A stretch of 6,963 nt of DNA from positions 1 to 6,963 of the forward strand of contig DIKH01000225.1 of NCBI GenBank assembly GCA_002424495.1. Direction: 5' to 3'. Of the stretch, positions 1-5,495 are shown in pieces. Source of the stretch: Desulfobacteraceae bacterium UBA5623 (GTDB taxonomy: Bacteria; Desulfobacterota; DSM-4660; Desulfatiglandales; Desulfatiglandaceae). A program made the translations under genes and the position numbers. Under the pieces are notes generated by a model, which was not told the origin of the DNA, searched no databases, and was given only the letters and a program-made list of their open reading frames with translations. Numbering within the stretch: position 1 is the stretch's first letter; each line of letters begins with the position of its first letter.

Positions 1-27
1 CGCTCGCACCCGGACTTTGAGAAGTTA

Positions 28-44
28 CCCTTATGCGATAAGGG
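28..44. repeat. Perfect 7-bp hairpin downstream of the HdrA-like gene
   Basis: CCCTTAT and ATAAGGG flank a 3-nt loop (GCG on the plus strand). The hairpin starts 20 nt after the TGA stop of the minus-strand HdrA-like gene. No T-run follows it in either direction, so it is a poor intrinsic terminator. It may stabilise the 3' end of the mRNA or lie inside a downstream gene that is cut by the window edge. An ATG overlapping the stop (TGATG, 66-64 on the minus strand) opens a frame that stays open for 22 codons to the window edge. Its predicted product was not recognised. Confidence 0.4.
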
Positions 45-64
45 ACGGGTACAACATGTTCCCA

Positions 65-1093
65 TCAAATCTTCAGGTATTTTACTGCCTCCCATGCCGC
101 CTTACCCGCGCTTGCAACGCTTTCAGAGATGCCCATGGGACCCAGCACTGTCCCTGCTGCAAAAACGCCAGACTGCGTGGATATCATGCTCTTTTGGTTT
201 GCGTCCGCAAACCCTGTATCCGAAAGCTCCATCCCGAAAAGACCAGCCAGCCCTTTCAGGTCTTCACCGGGGCATAATCCAACAGAAAGGACTATCATGT
301 CGAAGATCTCGTCCTTCGGTTCCCTTGACGCAGGGTCAAAATAGGTCATCTGTAGACGGTCATTTTCGGTCCTGAATACATCGGCAGGGATTGCCCGTAT
401 CAGACGCAACTCATTTCTGGACTCGTCAAAAAATTTCTGAAAATCCCTGCCGGATGATTGCATATCAATATAAAAAATAGAAATGGCAATATCCGGTTGC
501 CTTGATTTTATCAAACGTGACATACGAAGTGCGGAACCGCAGCATATCCTGGAACACCACAAATGGCCGGACTTCGCATCCCTGCTCCCCACACACTGGA
601 TGAATGCGAGCTTCTCAGGAGTCCTGTTGTCTGACGGTCGTCTTGCAATTCCTTGTATTTTGAGCATCCCTTCAAGATCAAGGTTTGTAATTACGTTGGA
701 AAAGCGCCCGAAACCGTAAGGTTTGGTCCCGGGGTTAAAAATGGAAAATCCGGAAGCAATTATTACTGCATCCGCTTCACAGGAAGAGGCTGGCCCCATG
801 CTGTCTGACAGCACAACAGAAAACCTGCCGGAATTTTTAACCGACTCTACCCTACTCCCCAAGTGGACCCTTATGTTCGGGTTTTCAATAACGGCCTTCA
901 GCCTTTCTTCCACAAAGCATGCGCCGCACCTGACACAGGCGTCCGTTGCCTTACAGGTAAGCATCCTTGCATGGCCGCCAAGGACAGCAGCCTTTTCCAC
1001 CAGTTCAACGCGTATATCAAAACGCGCCAGCTCCAGCGCCGCACAAAGTCCAGCTATACCGCCGCCGATAACAAGGGCATTTTTTCCATGCAT
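65..1093 (-). CDS. HdrA/QmoA-like FAD and iron-sulfur protein
   Basis: This 342-residue cytoplasmic flavoprotein belongs to the HdrA/QmoA family, which passes electrons between an Fe-S/thiol partner and FAD. The Rossmann FAD motif VIGGGIAGL lies at residues 8-16. Four cysteines in the pattern C47-x5-C53-x2-C56-x2-C59 probably hold the family's N-terminal [4Fe-4S] cluster. The HdrA signature FIQCVGSRD is at 164-172, followed by CSRICC at 180-185. A second FAD-contact segment, GVFAAGTVLGPM, is at 309-320. It is much shorter than methanogen HdrA (about 650 residues) and lacks the C-terminal ferredoxin domains, so it resembles QmoA-type or other short HdrA-like proteins. The ATG start has GAGGAG 12 nt upstream, which is slightly far. 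It lies downstream of the HdrD-like gene but is separated from it by a terminator and has its own candidate promoter. Family assignment is firm; the exact complex (Qmo-like, Bam-like or other) is not determined. Confidence 0.88.
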   Translation of the reverse strand: MHGKNALVIGGGIAGLCAALELARFDIRVELVEKAAVLGGHARMLTCKATDACVRCGACFVEERLKAVIENPNIRVHLGSRVESVKNSGRFSVVLSDSMGPASSCEADAVIIASGFSIFNPGTKPYGFGRFSNVITNLDLEGMLKIQGIARRPSDNRTPEKLAFIQCVGSRDAKSGHLWCSRICCGSALRMSRLIKSRQPDIAISIFYIDMQSSGRDFQKFFDESRNELRLIRAIPADVFRTENDRLQMTYFDPASREPKDEIFDMIVLSVGLCPGEDLKGLAGLFGMELSDTGFADANQKSMISTQSGVFAAGTVLGPMGISESVASAGKAAWEAVKYLKI

Positions 1094-1131
1094 GTTGATT
1101 CTCGTCTCCTCAAAATGCTTATGTCCGGAAG

Positions 1132-1158
1132 GTATTATTTCCTGTGATGGTTAGTCAA
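1132..1158 (-). promoter_or_regulatory. Candidate promoter of the HdrA-like gene
   Basis: On the minus strand TTGACT (1158-1153) is followed after 15 nt by TAATAC (1137-1132). The spacing is short and the -10 box is weak. Support comes from its position just after the upstream terminator and from a 10-mer, CCTATTGACT, that is shared with the region upstream of the HdrD-like gene. Confidence 0.3.
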
Positions 1159-1164
1159 TAGGAT

Positions 1165-1199
1165 AAAAAAATCCCGTCCATTTCTGGACGGGATTTTTT
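1165..1199. terminator. Strong bidirectional intrinsic terminator
   Basis: A perfect 10-bp stem, ATCCCGTCCA (1171-1180) with TGGACGGGAT (1185-1194), encloses the loop TTTC. It is flanked by an A-run (1165-1170) and a T-run (1195-1199), which extend the pairing and give a U-tract on both strands. It lies 25 nt after the stop of the HdrD-like gene on the minus strand. It should end that transcript before the HdrA-like gene, or reduce read-through into it. Confidence 0.85.
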
Positions 1200-1224
1200 A
1201 GTACAATTGATTTTCCGTTATAGA

Positions 1225-2517
1225 TTACAGTCCGACTTCCGCCAGATCTTCCCCAAGGTATGCACGTTCGTTTTCACCAAGACAACCCATTGCCAGGGCT
1301 ATGATTGTCCACAGGTGCACCGTATGAAAACCACCATTGTAATGTTCGCTTAGGTCATGGACCTGGGCATGGCAGTTATGACAGGGGGTAATGCAATAGT
1401 CGGCTCCGGTGGCAATGATCTGGTCGAATTTCATCTTTCCGTAACGGCGACGTTCATCCGGGTAGCCATTCTGGAGGAAACCGCCGCCGCCGCCGCAACA
1501 GTAGTTATTGGATTTGTTGGGATACATATCAACGAAATTTTCCTCCCCAACCACTGTCTTAACCACAAAGCGGAGGTCTTCCGCCACAGGGTCGCCTAAG
1601 GATTTTCTCACCAACTGGCACGGGTCTTGTACCGTAAACTTGACCTTAAGATCCTTGTTCCAGTCAGAGTTGACCTTTAGCTTTCCTTCCCTGATCCACC
1701 TTGCATAGAGCCTGATAATGCTTTCGATCTCAAATTTGTGCTCAATCTTGAATTTTACCAGTCCGGCCCGGACTGCGAAGAGTTCGTGGCCTCACTCCGT
1801 GTTGAGCCAATATTTACAGCCAAGATCATCTACGGCCTTGGCCTTGGTCCTGATAATATGCTCCCAAGACTCCCAATCCTGGGCGAACATGCAATAATTC
1901 TCTGCTGCCCAGCCCTTTGTGCCATATGTCCAGTCAGCGCCAACGGTGTTCATGATCTTCCACAGGGGGACCATCTCATCCGGTTCGGTCACAGGCTCTC
2001 TTGAATTCTGGTTGAGATAATACATTGACCCTTCTTTGTTGATAGGGGCCTGAAGATTTTCCCATCCTGGCTGGGTCTGTCTTACCTCCTCCAAAACGTC
2101 TTCCACGACAAACTGGAAATCTTCTTCAGATGCACCCATGGCGCTGCAGGTGTCGTGTCTTAACGCCATGGCACACGATGCAACGATCCCCTTTGGTTTG
2201 TCTTCTTTCGGCCAGAACTTGCGAACCAACCCCACCATGTTAGGGATATCCACCTTCATGGGGCAGGCATATATGCATCTCATGCACATTGTGCAAAACC
2301 AGGCCCATTTTGTGGTCTTGACCTCATCCATTCCAAGCGCCACCATTCTTACAAACTTTCTGGGGTCCATCCCTTCAATACCGGTAGCAGGACAACCTGC
2401 CGCACAGGTTCCACAAGTGAGGCAGATATTCAGGTTTGCACCGTCAGGAAGCATCTTCTTGACAGTTTCCCTGAACTCTCCTTTCTGCTCACTTATGTTT
2501 ATTGCTTGATCTGCCAT
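1225..2517 (-). CDS. HdrD/DsrK-like Fe-S oxidoreductase, predicted selenoprotein (in-frame TGA = Sec242)
   Basis: This reads as one 430-residue protein across an in-frame TGA at 1794-1792. The N-terminal part carries two [4Fe-4S] motifs, C32-x2-C35-x2-C38-x3-C42-P and C75-x2-C78-x2-C81-x3-C85-P. The C-terminal half is built like HdrD/DsrK, whose CCG domains bind the non-cubane cluster that handles disulfides or quinols. The second CCG domain is intact: C300, C340-C341 followed by a glycine run, C379 and C382. The first is reduced (C209, C234), and its last cysteine, in the family motif E-C-G-H, is the TGA codon (T-E-U-G-H, U242). The frame stays open for 188 codons after the TGA with full family similarity, and a SECIS-like hairpin follows at once. 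The start is the ATG at 2517, with AGGAGG (2530-2525) 7 nt upstream; an in-frame TTG at 2523 is rejected because it abuts that site. The protein is probably cytoplasmic and works with the HdrA-like protein encoded downstream. The alternative is a nonsense mutation or sequencing error in a Cys-type gene. Confidence 0.85.
1759..1794 (-). promoter_or_regulatory. Candidate bacterial SECIS element with its recoded UGA
   Basis: On the minus strand the TGA (1794-1792) is followed by 16 nt and then the perfect hairpin CAGTCCG-GGC-CGGACTG (1775-1759). The loop begins with GG and lies 23 nt after the UGA; if the top pair opens, the loop is GGGCC. Known bacterial SECIS elements lie inside the coding region directly after the UGA, have a short apical loop with G in its first positions, and sit roughly 16-37 nt from the UGA. 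This structure fits that description. SelB binding itself cannot be shown from sequence. Confidence 0.75.
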
Positions 2518-2602
2518 AGGCAATCCTCCTGAAATTATTATAATGCACTGAATTTACAAATAAATACAGTTATTCCATATTTAATGTTTCGAATCAGTGG
2601 CC

Positions 2603-2631
2603 CTTTTACATTTTTTTATTTTTAAAGTCAA
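2603..2631 (-). promoter_or_regulatory. Candidate sigma70-type promoter of the HdrD-like gene
   Basis: On the minus strand TTGACT (2631-2626) is followed by a 17-nt AT-rich spacer and TAAAAG (2608-2603). The resulting leader would be about 80 nt. The -35 box is part of CCTATTGACT, also present upstream of the HdrA-like gene. A perfect TATAAT lies closer to the gene (2542-2537), but it would start transcription inside the ribosome binding site and has no good -35 partner. Confidence 0.35.
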
Positions 2632-2716
2632 TAGGGTAAATGACAAACTGTATCCTTTTACCTTTTACCTTGATTGAATAAACTGCTTCTGTTAACATGC
2701 CGGCTAAAGTCAGTAG

Positions 2717-2819
2717 CTTGAGGGTTCGAGGATACAAGGGGCCGAGGGGTCCAGTGGTAAGGCCCTGAATTCAAAAAACACTTGAACCCGGAATCCTTGG
2801 CTCCCTGAACCCTTGATCG
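2717..2819. repeat. Imperfect inverted repeat of degenerate GGGTTCAAGG type in a 370-bp gene-free stretch
   Basis: The gene-free stretch 2531-2897 separates the divergent HdrD-like and TPR genes. Two arms of about 39 nt, at 2717-2756 and 2779-2819, are imperfect reverse complements. Both share AGGGTTC, CAAGG and a terminal (C/A)AGTG block, with one 1-nt indel between them, and they flank a 22-nt spacer. A related single copy lies at 6761-6796. Each arm looks like a run of decayed GGGTTCA/AGGATTC units of about 7 nt. No open frame with coding character is seen here. A pyrimidine-rich direct repeat, CCTTTTACCTTTTACC, lies near 2655-2670. Confidence 0.6.
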
Positions 2820-2897
2820 AGACCTAAAACTAAAATCTTCGCCTGAAGGTGAGGGTTTTTCTCCCAGTCCCCAAGTGGGACAATAATGAGGATGTAG

Positions 2898-3584
2898 ATG
2901 GCAAAGAAAAAAATATCCAGGAAGGAACTCTTAAAAGGCCCGGATGAATTCCTTACTATCTCCAGCAGGGTCGTTGAATATTTTCACGTCCACACACATC
3001 AATTACAATACGCGGCGGTTGCGCTGCTGGTTATTGGTGTCGTCTATCTGTCAATCCATTACTGGAAAGGCATTGTCAATGAAAAGGGGCAGGATGCCTA
3101 TAATGCAGCCGCAAAGGTCATGCTGACCGATGTAATGAAACCTGACGCCACCCCTGAAGACCTCAAAAAGACCGGGGAGCTGTTTGCCGCGGTCATCAAT
3201 GACCACGGAATGTCCAAGGTGTCCACCCTGGCCCTCTCACAGGCCGCATACGTAAAATTTCTTGAAAAGGATTATGATGAGGCCATCAACATCTACAATA
3301 AGTTTTTGAACAAGGCATCAGGAAATAACCAGGATGAATCCCTGGCCCGCCTTGGCCTGGCTGCCTGCTATGAGGCGAAAGGGGATTTTAAGTCAGGAAT
3401 AGAGACACTTATCCCACTTTCCAGGGGCCAATCTGACAGTCCGTTTAACGAGATGGCCCTTTGGAACCTTTCCAGACTTTACAGACTGGACAACAATCCT
3501 CAAAAGGCAGAAGAAACCTTAAAACAATTTGTTGAAAAATATGAAACATCGCCATTCTATGCCATGGCAAAGGCCCGGCTATAG
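2898..3584 (+). CDS. Membrane-anchored tetratricopeptide-repeat protein (YfgM-like architecture)
   Basis: This is a 228-residue protein with a lysine-rich cytoplasmic N-terminus, one hydrophobic segment at about residues 38-55, and a helical C-terminal region that should face the periplasm. TPR-type helix pairs can be seen at about 108-140 (A-Y-x-K-F-L then D-Y-D-E-A-I-x-I-Y), 147-172 (A-R-L-G-L-A-A-C-Y-x-A-K-G-D-F) and 186-217 (A-L-W-N-L-S-R-L-Y). The order of TM segment plus TPRs matches YfgM/TPR_21 proteins, which in E. coli assist the SecYEG translocon and periplasmic chaperones; that role is only inferred here. The ATG has GAGG 6 nt upstream. The stop TAG lies within the left terminal repeat of the MITE-like element, so the last residues and stop may have been altered by its insertion. 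Confidence 0.85.
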   Translation: MAKKKISRKELLKGPDEFLTISSRVVEYFHVHTHQLQYAAVALLVIGVVYLSIHYWKGIVNEKGQDAYNAAAKVMLTDVMKPDATPEDLKKTGELFAAVINDHGMSKVSTLALSQAAYVKFLEKDYDEAINIYNKFLNKASGNNQDESLARLGLAACYEAKGDFKSGIETLIPLSRGQSDSPFNEMALWNLSRLYRLDNNPQKAEETLKQFVEKYETSPFYAMAKARL

Positions 3585-3705
3585 ACTTCAATAAAAAGAT
3601 TTTGAACTGCGTTATCGGTCGGAATTCCTTGTGTGGCATATTGGAAATACGTCTCCGCGGATTCCTTCCTCTGGCCTTGCCAAAATCATTTTCTTGAAGT
3701 CTATA
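3580..3705. mobile_element. MITE-like element with 25-bp terminal inverted repeats
   Basis: Positions 3580-3604 and the reverse complement of 3705-3681 match at 23 of 25 bases. Both begin with TATAGACTTCAA and end with GATTTTG; the mismatches are single bases between AAAA blocks. The element is about 126 bp, has no coding capacity, and lies exactly between two convergent genes. It is bounded by TA dinucleotides (TA inside the left end, TATATA at the right), as expected if TA was the target site. Its left end holds the stop codon of the TPR gene, and its right end is 5 nt from the stop of the methyltransferase-like gene. The long stem could also help to end transcription from both sides. A plain long hairpin of non-mobile origin cannot be excluded. 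Confidence 0.6.
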
Positions 3706-3710
3706 TAAAA

Positions 3711-4331
3711 TCAGACCTTTCTGTAGAGCGCCAGTATCCCCTCCATCGGGCTGATCTCCTCAAGTAGTCTGAGTCCATTGTACCTGGGCAGGATATTGCT
3801 GACACCATAGACCATAAAAACAGCGCCTTTTTTTGCCTTTCTTTCAATCAGTTCAGCAAACTCCTGGTGCATAACCAGGTAAGTATAGAAAAGATCAAAT
3901 TCATGAAACCGGACCCCCGTCTTATGGGCGATTGTTCCATGCACCCTATCATCAGTGGAATCCCCGGGAAACAGAAATACATTTTCAGGCGGGGCAAAGA
4001 GCCTCCTGTCCTTCAAAACCCCATCAAGACCGGACCTGAGCGGGCCATACTCATCCAGAGTCCAGTCATCGAGCTCAATGCCAACTGAAATCCCCACAAG
4101 GTAGCTCAAAAACACATTGACCCTGCCATCGGCGCAGCCAAGGTCAAGGAATCTGGTCTTTCCAGGTTCTATTATCTTGTTTTCCACAAGGCCGGGAAGG
4201 CAGGCCAACAGCCGCAAAAGGTCCGTGGATCTCCTGAAGCCCAATGGGCCGACATCCCCCACCTTTCGTCCGTCATAAAACCTGGCGACATCCTTAAGTG
4301 TCTTTTCATAATCTTCATCAATGATCGCCAC
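3711..4331 (-). CDS. Class I SAM-dependent methyltransferase-like protein, substrate unknown
   Basis: This 206-residue protein has no signal peptide. The SAM-binding motif I, FLDLGCADGRV, is at residues 61-71. It is followed by the acidic post-I strand GIELDDW (84-90), a D-rich turn at 123-128 and a motif IV-like strand FDLFYTYLVMHQ at 145-156. The order and spacing fit a Rossmann-fold methyltransferase. The region 170-205 ends in a strand-loop (VFMVYGVSN, then ILALYRKV) typical of the fold's C-terminus. The start is GTG at 4331, because no upstream ATG exists and AGGAGG lies about 10 nt upstream inside the preceding gene. It overlaps the Cys-rich gene by 14 nt in another frame, so the two are almost certainly co-translated. 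The methyl acceptor cannot be read from sequence. The fold call is fairly firm and activity is inferred. Confidence 0.75.
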   Translation of the reverse strand: MAIIDEDYEKTLKDVARFYDGRKVGDVGPLGFRRSTDLLRLLACLPGLVENKIIEPGKTRFLDLGCADGRVNVFLSYLVGISVGIELDDWTLDEYGPLRSGLDGVLKDRRLFAPPENVFLFPGDSTDDRVHGTIAHKTGVRFHEFDLFYTYLVMHQEFAELIERKAKKGAVFMVYGVSNILPRYNGLRLLEEISPMEGILALYRKV

Positions 4332-4836
4332 CCCTTAGCACCCTCCTCAACTCCTCGTGCAATACAAAGACCGCATCCAGTTCAACCCCTTCTTTTTCCT
4401 TCAGTGCCCTTAGTTCTTCAGGCGCAACCCGGTCGGTAACTTTCTTGCAAATATAATTCACACAGATCACATGCCGCACCTTAAGGAGGCACCCCATATC
4501 TCCCAGAAAAAAACAACTCCTTTCATCCCATCTTTCCTTTGGAAGTGTTATGCCCAGGAGGAGATTCATCAAGAGGAGTCCATCGTCATACTTACGCTCC
4601 ATTCCAACGCCGCAGCACGATCCTCCTTCCTCCATCTCACATCTCCTGCATACATTAATCATATCAGTCGCCATCATGGCTGAGCGGGACTCCGCGACCG
4701 CCGAATTAACCTTGCTCAGCAACCCGGCAATCCGACTATCTTTCAAAAGCCTGTTGCCGGAAGTCCTATAGCATTCTTCGGCCCAGGCGATTTTATCTGC
4801 AATTGGGCTTGAAATAGTAACGTCTTTTCTGTTCAT
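4318..4836 (-). CDS. Cys-rich putative metal-binding protein (CxxCxxCC-like), uncharacterised
   Basis: This 172-residue soluble protein has nine cysteines, most of them in two clusters. The first is C63-x2-C66-x7-C74-C75 in the context CRRCEMEEGGSCCG. The second is C108, C116, C125 and C130, with CFFLGDMGC and CVNYIC segments. The pattern resembles YkgJ-type putative zinc/iron-chelating proteins, but the spacing differs, so membership is uncertain. The helical segment between the clusters (KYDDGLLLMNLLLG) is strongly hydrophobic but too polar at its ends for a clear membrane span. The start chosen is ATG 4836, with AGGA 7 nt upstream; the longer frame would start with a TTG at 4899 without a good ribosome site. 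The gene overlaps the methyltransferase-like gene by 14 nt. Its function is unknown; it may be a metal or Fe-S partner of that enzyme. Confidence 0.75.
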   Translation of the reverse strand: MNRKDVTISSPIADKIAWAEECYRTSGNRLLKDSRIAGLLSKVNSAVAESRSAMMATDMINVCRRCEMEEGGSCCGVGMERKYDDGLLLMNLLLGITLPKERWDERSCFFLGDMGCLLKVRHVICVNYICKKVTDRVAPEELRALKEKEGVELDAVFVLHEELRRVLRGGDH

Positions 4837-4889
4837 ACAATGATCCTGCCCACGTTCTGGCAATTTTAAAGTTTGTAGTAGCGCCGCAC

Positions 4890-4918
4890 TTGACAGCAAG
4901 GCATTTTAGAAATAGCCT
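4890..4918 (+). promoter_or_regulatory. Weak candidate promoter for the HExxH-trhP pair
   Basis: A perfect -35 box TTGACA (4890-4895) is followed after 17 nt by TAGCCT (4913-4918), a poor -10 box. It lies in the 143-bp divergent gap between the Cys-rich gene and the HExxH gene. It is the only clear -35 in that gap on this strand. Confidence 0.3.
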
Positions 4919-4979
4919 TCTTGGGATTCAAGGTTTTTTATCATGCTGTTTGGTTATCCATATTACTTTGTCTTGACCA

Positions 4980-5495
4980 ATGAAAGAATCGCATCTCAAG
5001 TTGCACGCCCTGCTCGGCCATCTCAAAGACATGGGCATAATGTTAGTAAGGCTAAACGATAATTCCATGACGAACAAGGCCCTCGCCAAGTTTTCCTTTG
5101 ATTTGCGCTCCCAGGCCTCTATTGTCTGCGGCTGTTTCAGTGACGGGCTTAAGGAGCTGACTTCAATCGCACATGAGGCCGGGCATGTGCTGATTCACAA
5201 AAATATGAACAGAGACGAGACCAGGGACTATGTCTGCATCATGTTTGTTGTAAATAAATTGGGAGTTGACAAGGTCTCCCCTGCTGCCCAGGAAATTATT
5301 CTCAAAGTGGAGGCAGAGGCATCCAAAAAAGGGCTCCAGATTTTGAAAAATATTGGTGTTCAAGATGGAGATCTGTTGACTGTAAAACAGATGATGCAAA
5401 GGTGGTATTCCACATATGAGCAGATGTGTCATGAGGAGGCGGTAAACAGGGCCTGGAAAAACATTTCAAGAAATAATAACCCTGTTTTTCTGTGA
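4980..5495 (+). CDS. Small HExxH putative metalloprotease-like protein
   Basis: This 171-residue protein has no signal peptide and contains IAHEAGHVLIHK at residues 63-74. HEAGH (65-69) is a classic HExxH zinc site with the catalytic glutamate at E66. A third zinc ligand could be E80 or, as in ImmA/IrrE-type peptidases (E-x2-A), the glutamates of HEEAVNRA at 151-158; this is inference. The stretch between them is largely helical and lacks other known motifs. The general look is ImmA/IrrE-like, but the typical helix-turn-helix partner is not present in the window. No Shine-Dalgarno sequence is seen before ATG 4980, and M18 or M21 are possible starts. The stop overlaps the GTG start of the next gene, so the two are probably translated together. 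Confidence 0.7.
   Translation: MKESHLKLHALLGHLKDMGIMLVRLNDNSMTNKALAKFSFDLRSQASIVCGCFSDGLKELTSIAHEAGHVLIHKNMNRDETRDYVCIMFVVNKLGVDKVSPAAQEIILKVEAEASKKGLQILKNIGVQDGDLLTVKQMMQRWYSTYEQMCHEEAVNRAWKNISRNNNPVFL

Noticed and set aside
28..67. Possible second selenocysteine: TGA stop of the HdrA-like gene (67-65) followed by a hairpin with the frame open to the window edge
   Set aside because: The FAD domain ends naturally at this point, as in short HdrA/QmoA proteins. The residues after the TGA (W-E-H-V-V-P) match no Hdr domain, no conserved Cys is expected here, and the hairpin loop (CGC) is a poor SECIS loop.
723..1154. Long plus-strand open frame opposite the HdrA-like gene, and similar frames elsewhere opposite real genes
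   Set aside because: They are antisense to clearly recognised proteins and have no ribosome site and no recognisable domain, so they are shadows of the real reading frames.
1225..1614. A separate 129-residue gene starting with TTG at 1614
   Set aside because: It begins in the middle of a CCG domain, just after C300, and has no ribosome site. It is the C-terminal part of the TGA-containing HdrD-like gene.
2717..2819. CRISPR array or tRNA gene in the gene-free stretch
   Set aside because: The repeat arms are inverted and imperfect, with no regular spacers, and no cloverleaf or tRNA consensus is seen.
2867..2881. Small hairpin GTCCC/GGGAC just upstream of the TPR gene
   Set aside because: The 5-bp stem has no T-run and no recognised riboswitch or operator pattern, so it is likely chance.
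3445..3639. Short minus-strand frame running through the MITE-like element into the TPR gene
   Set aside because: It is formed by the repeat and the antisense of the TPR gene, with no start signal and no family features.
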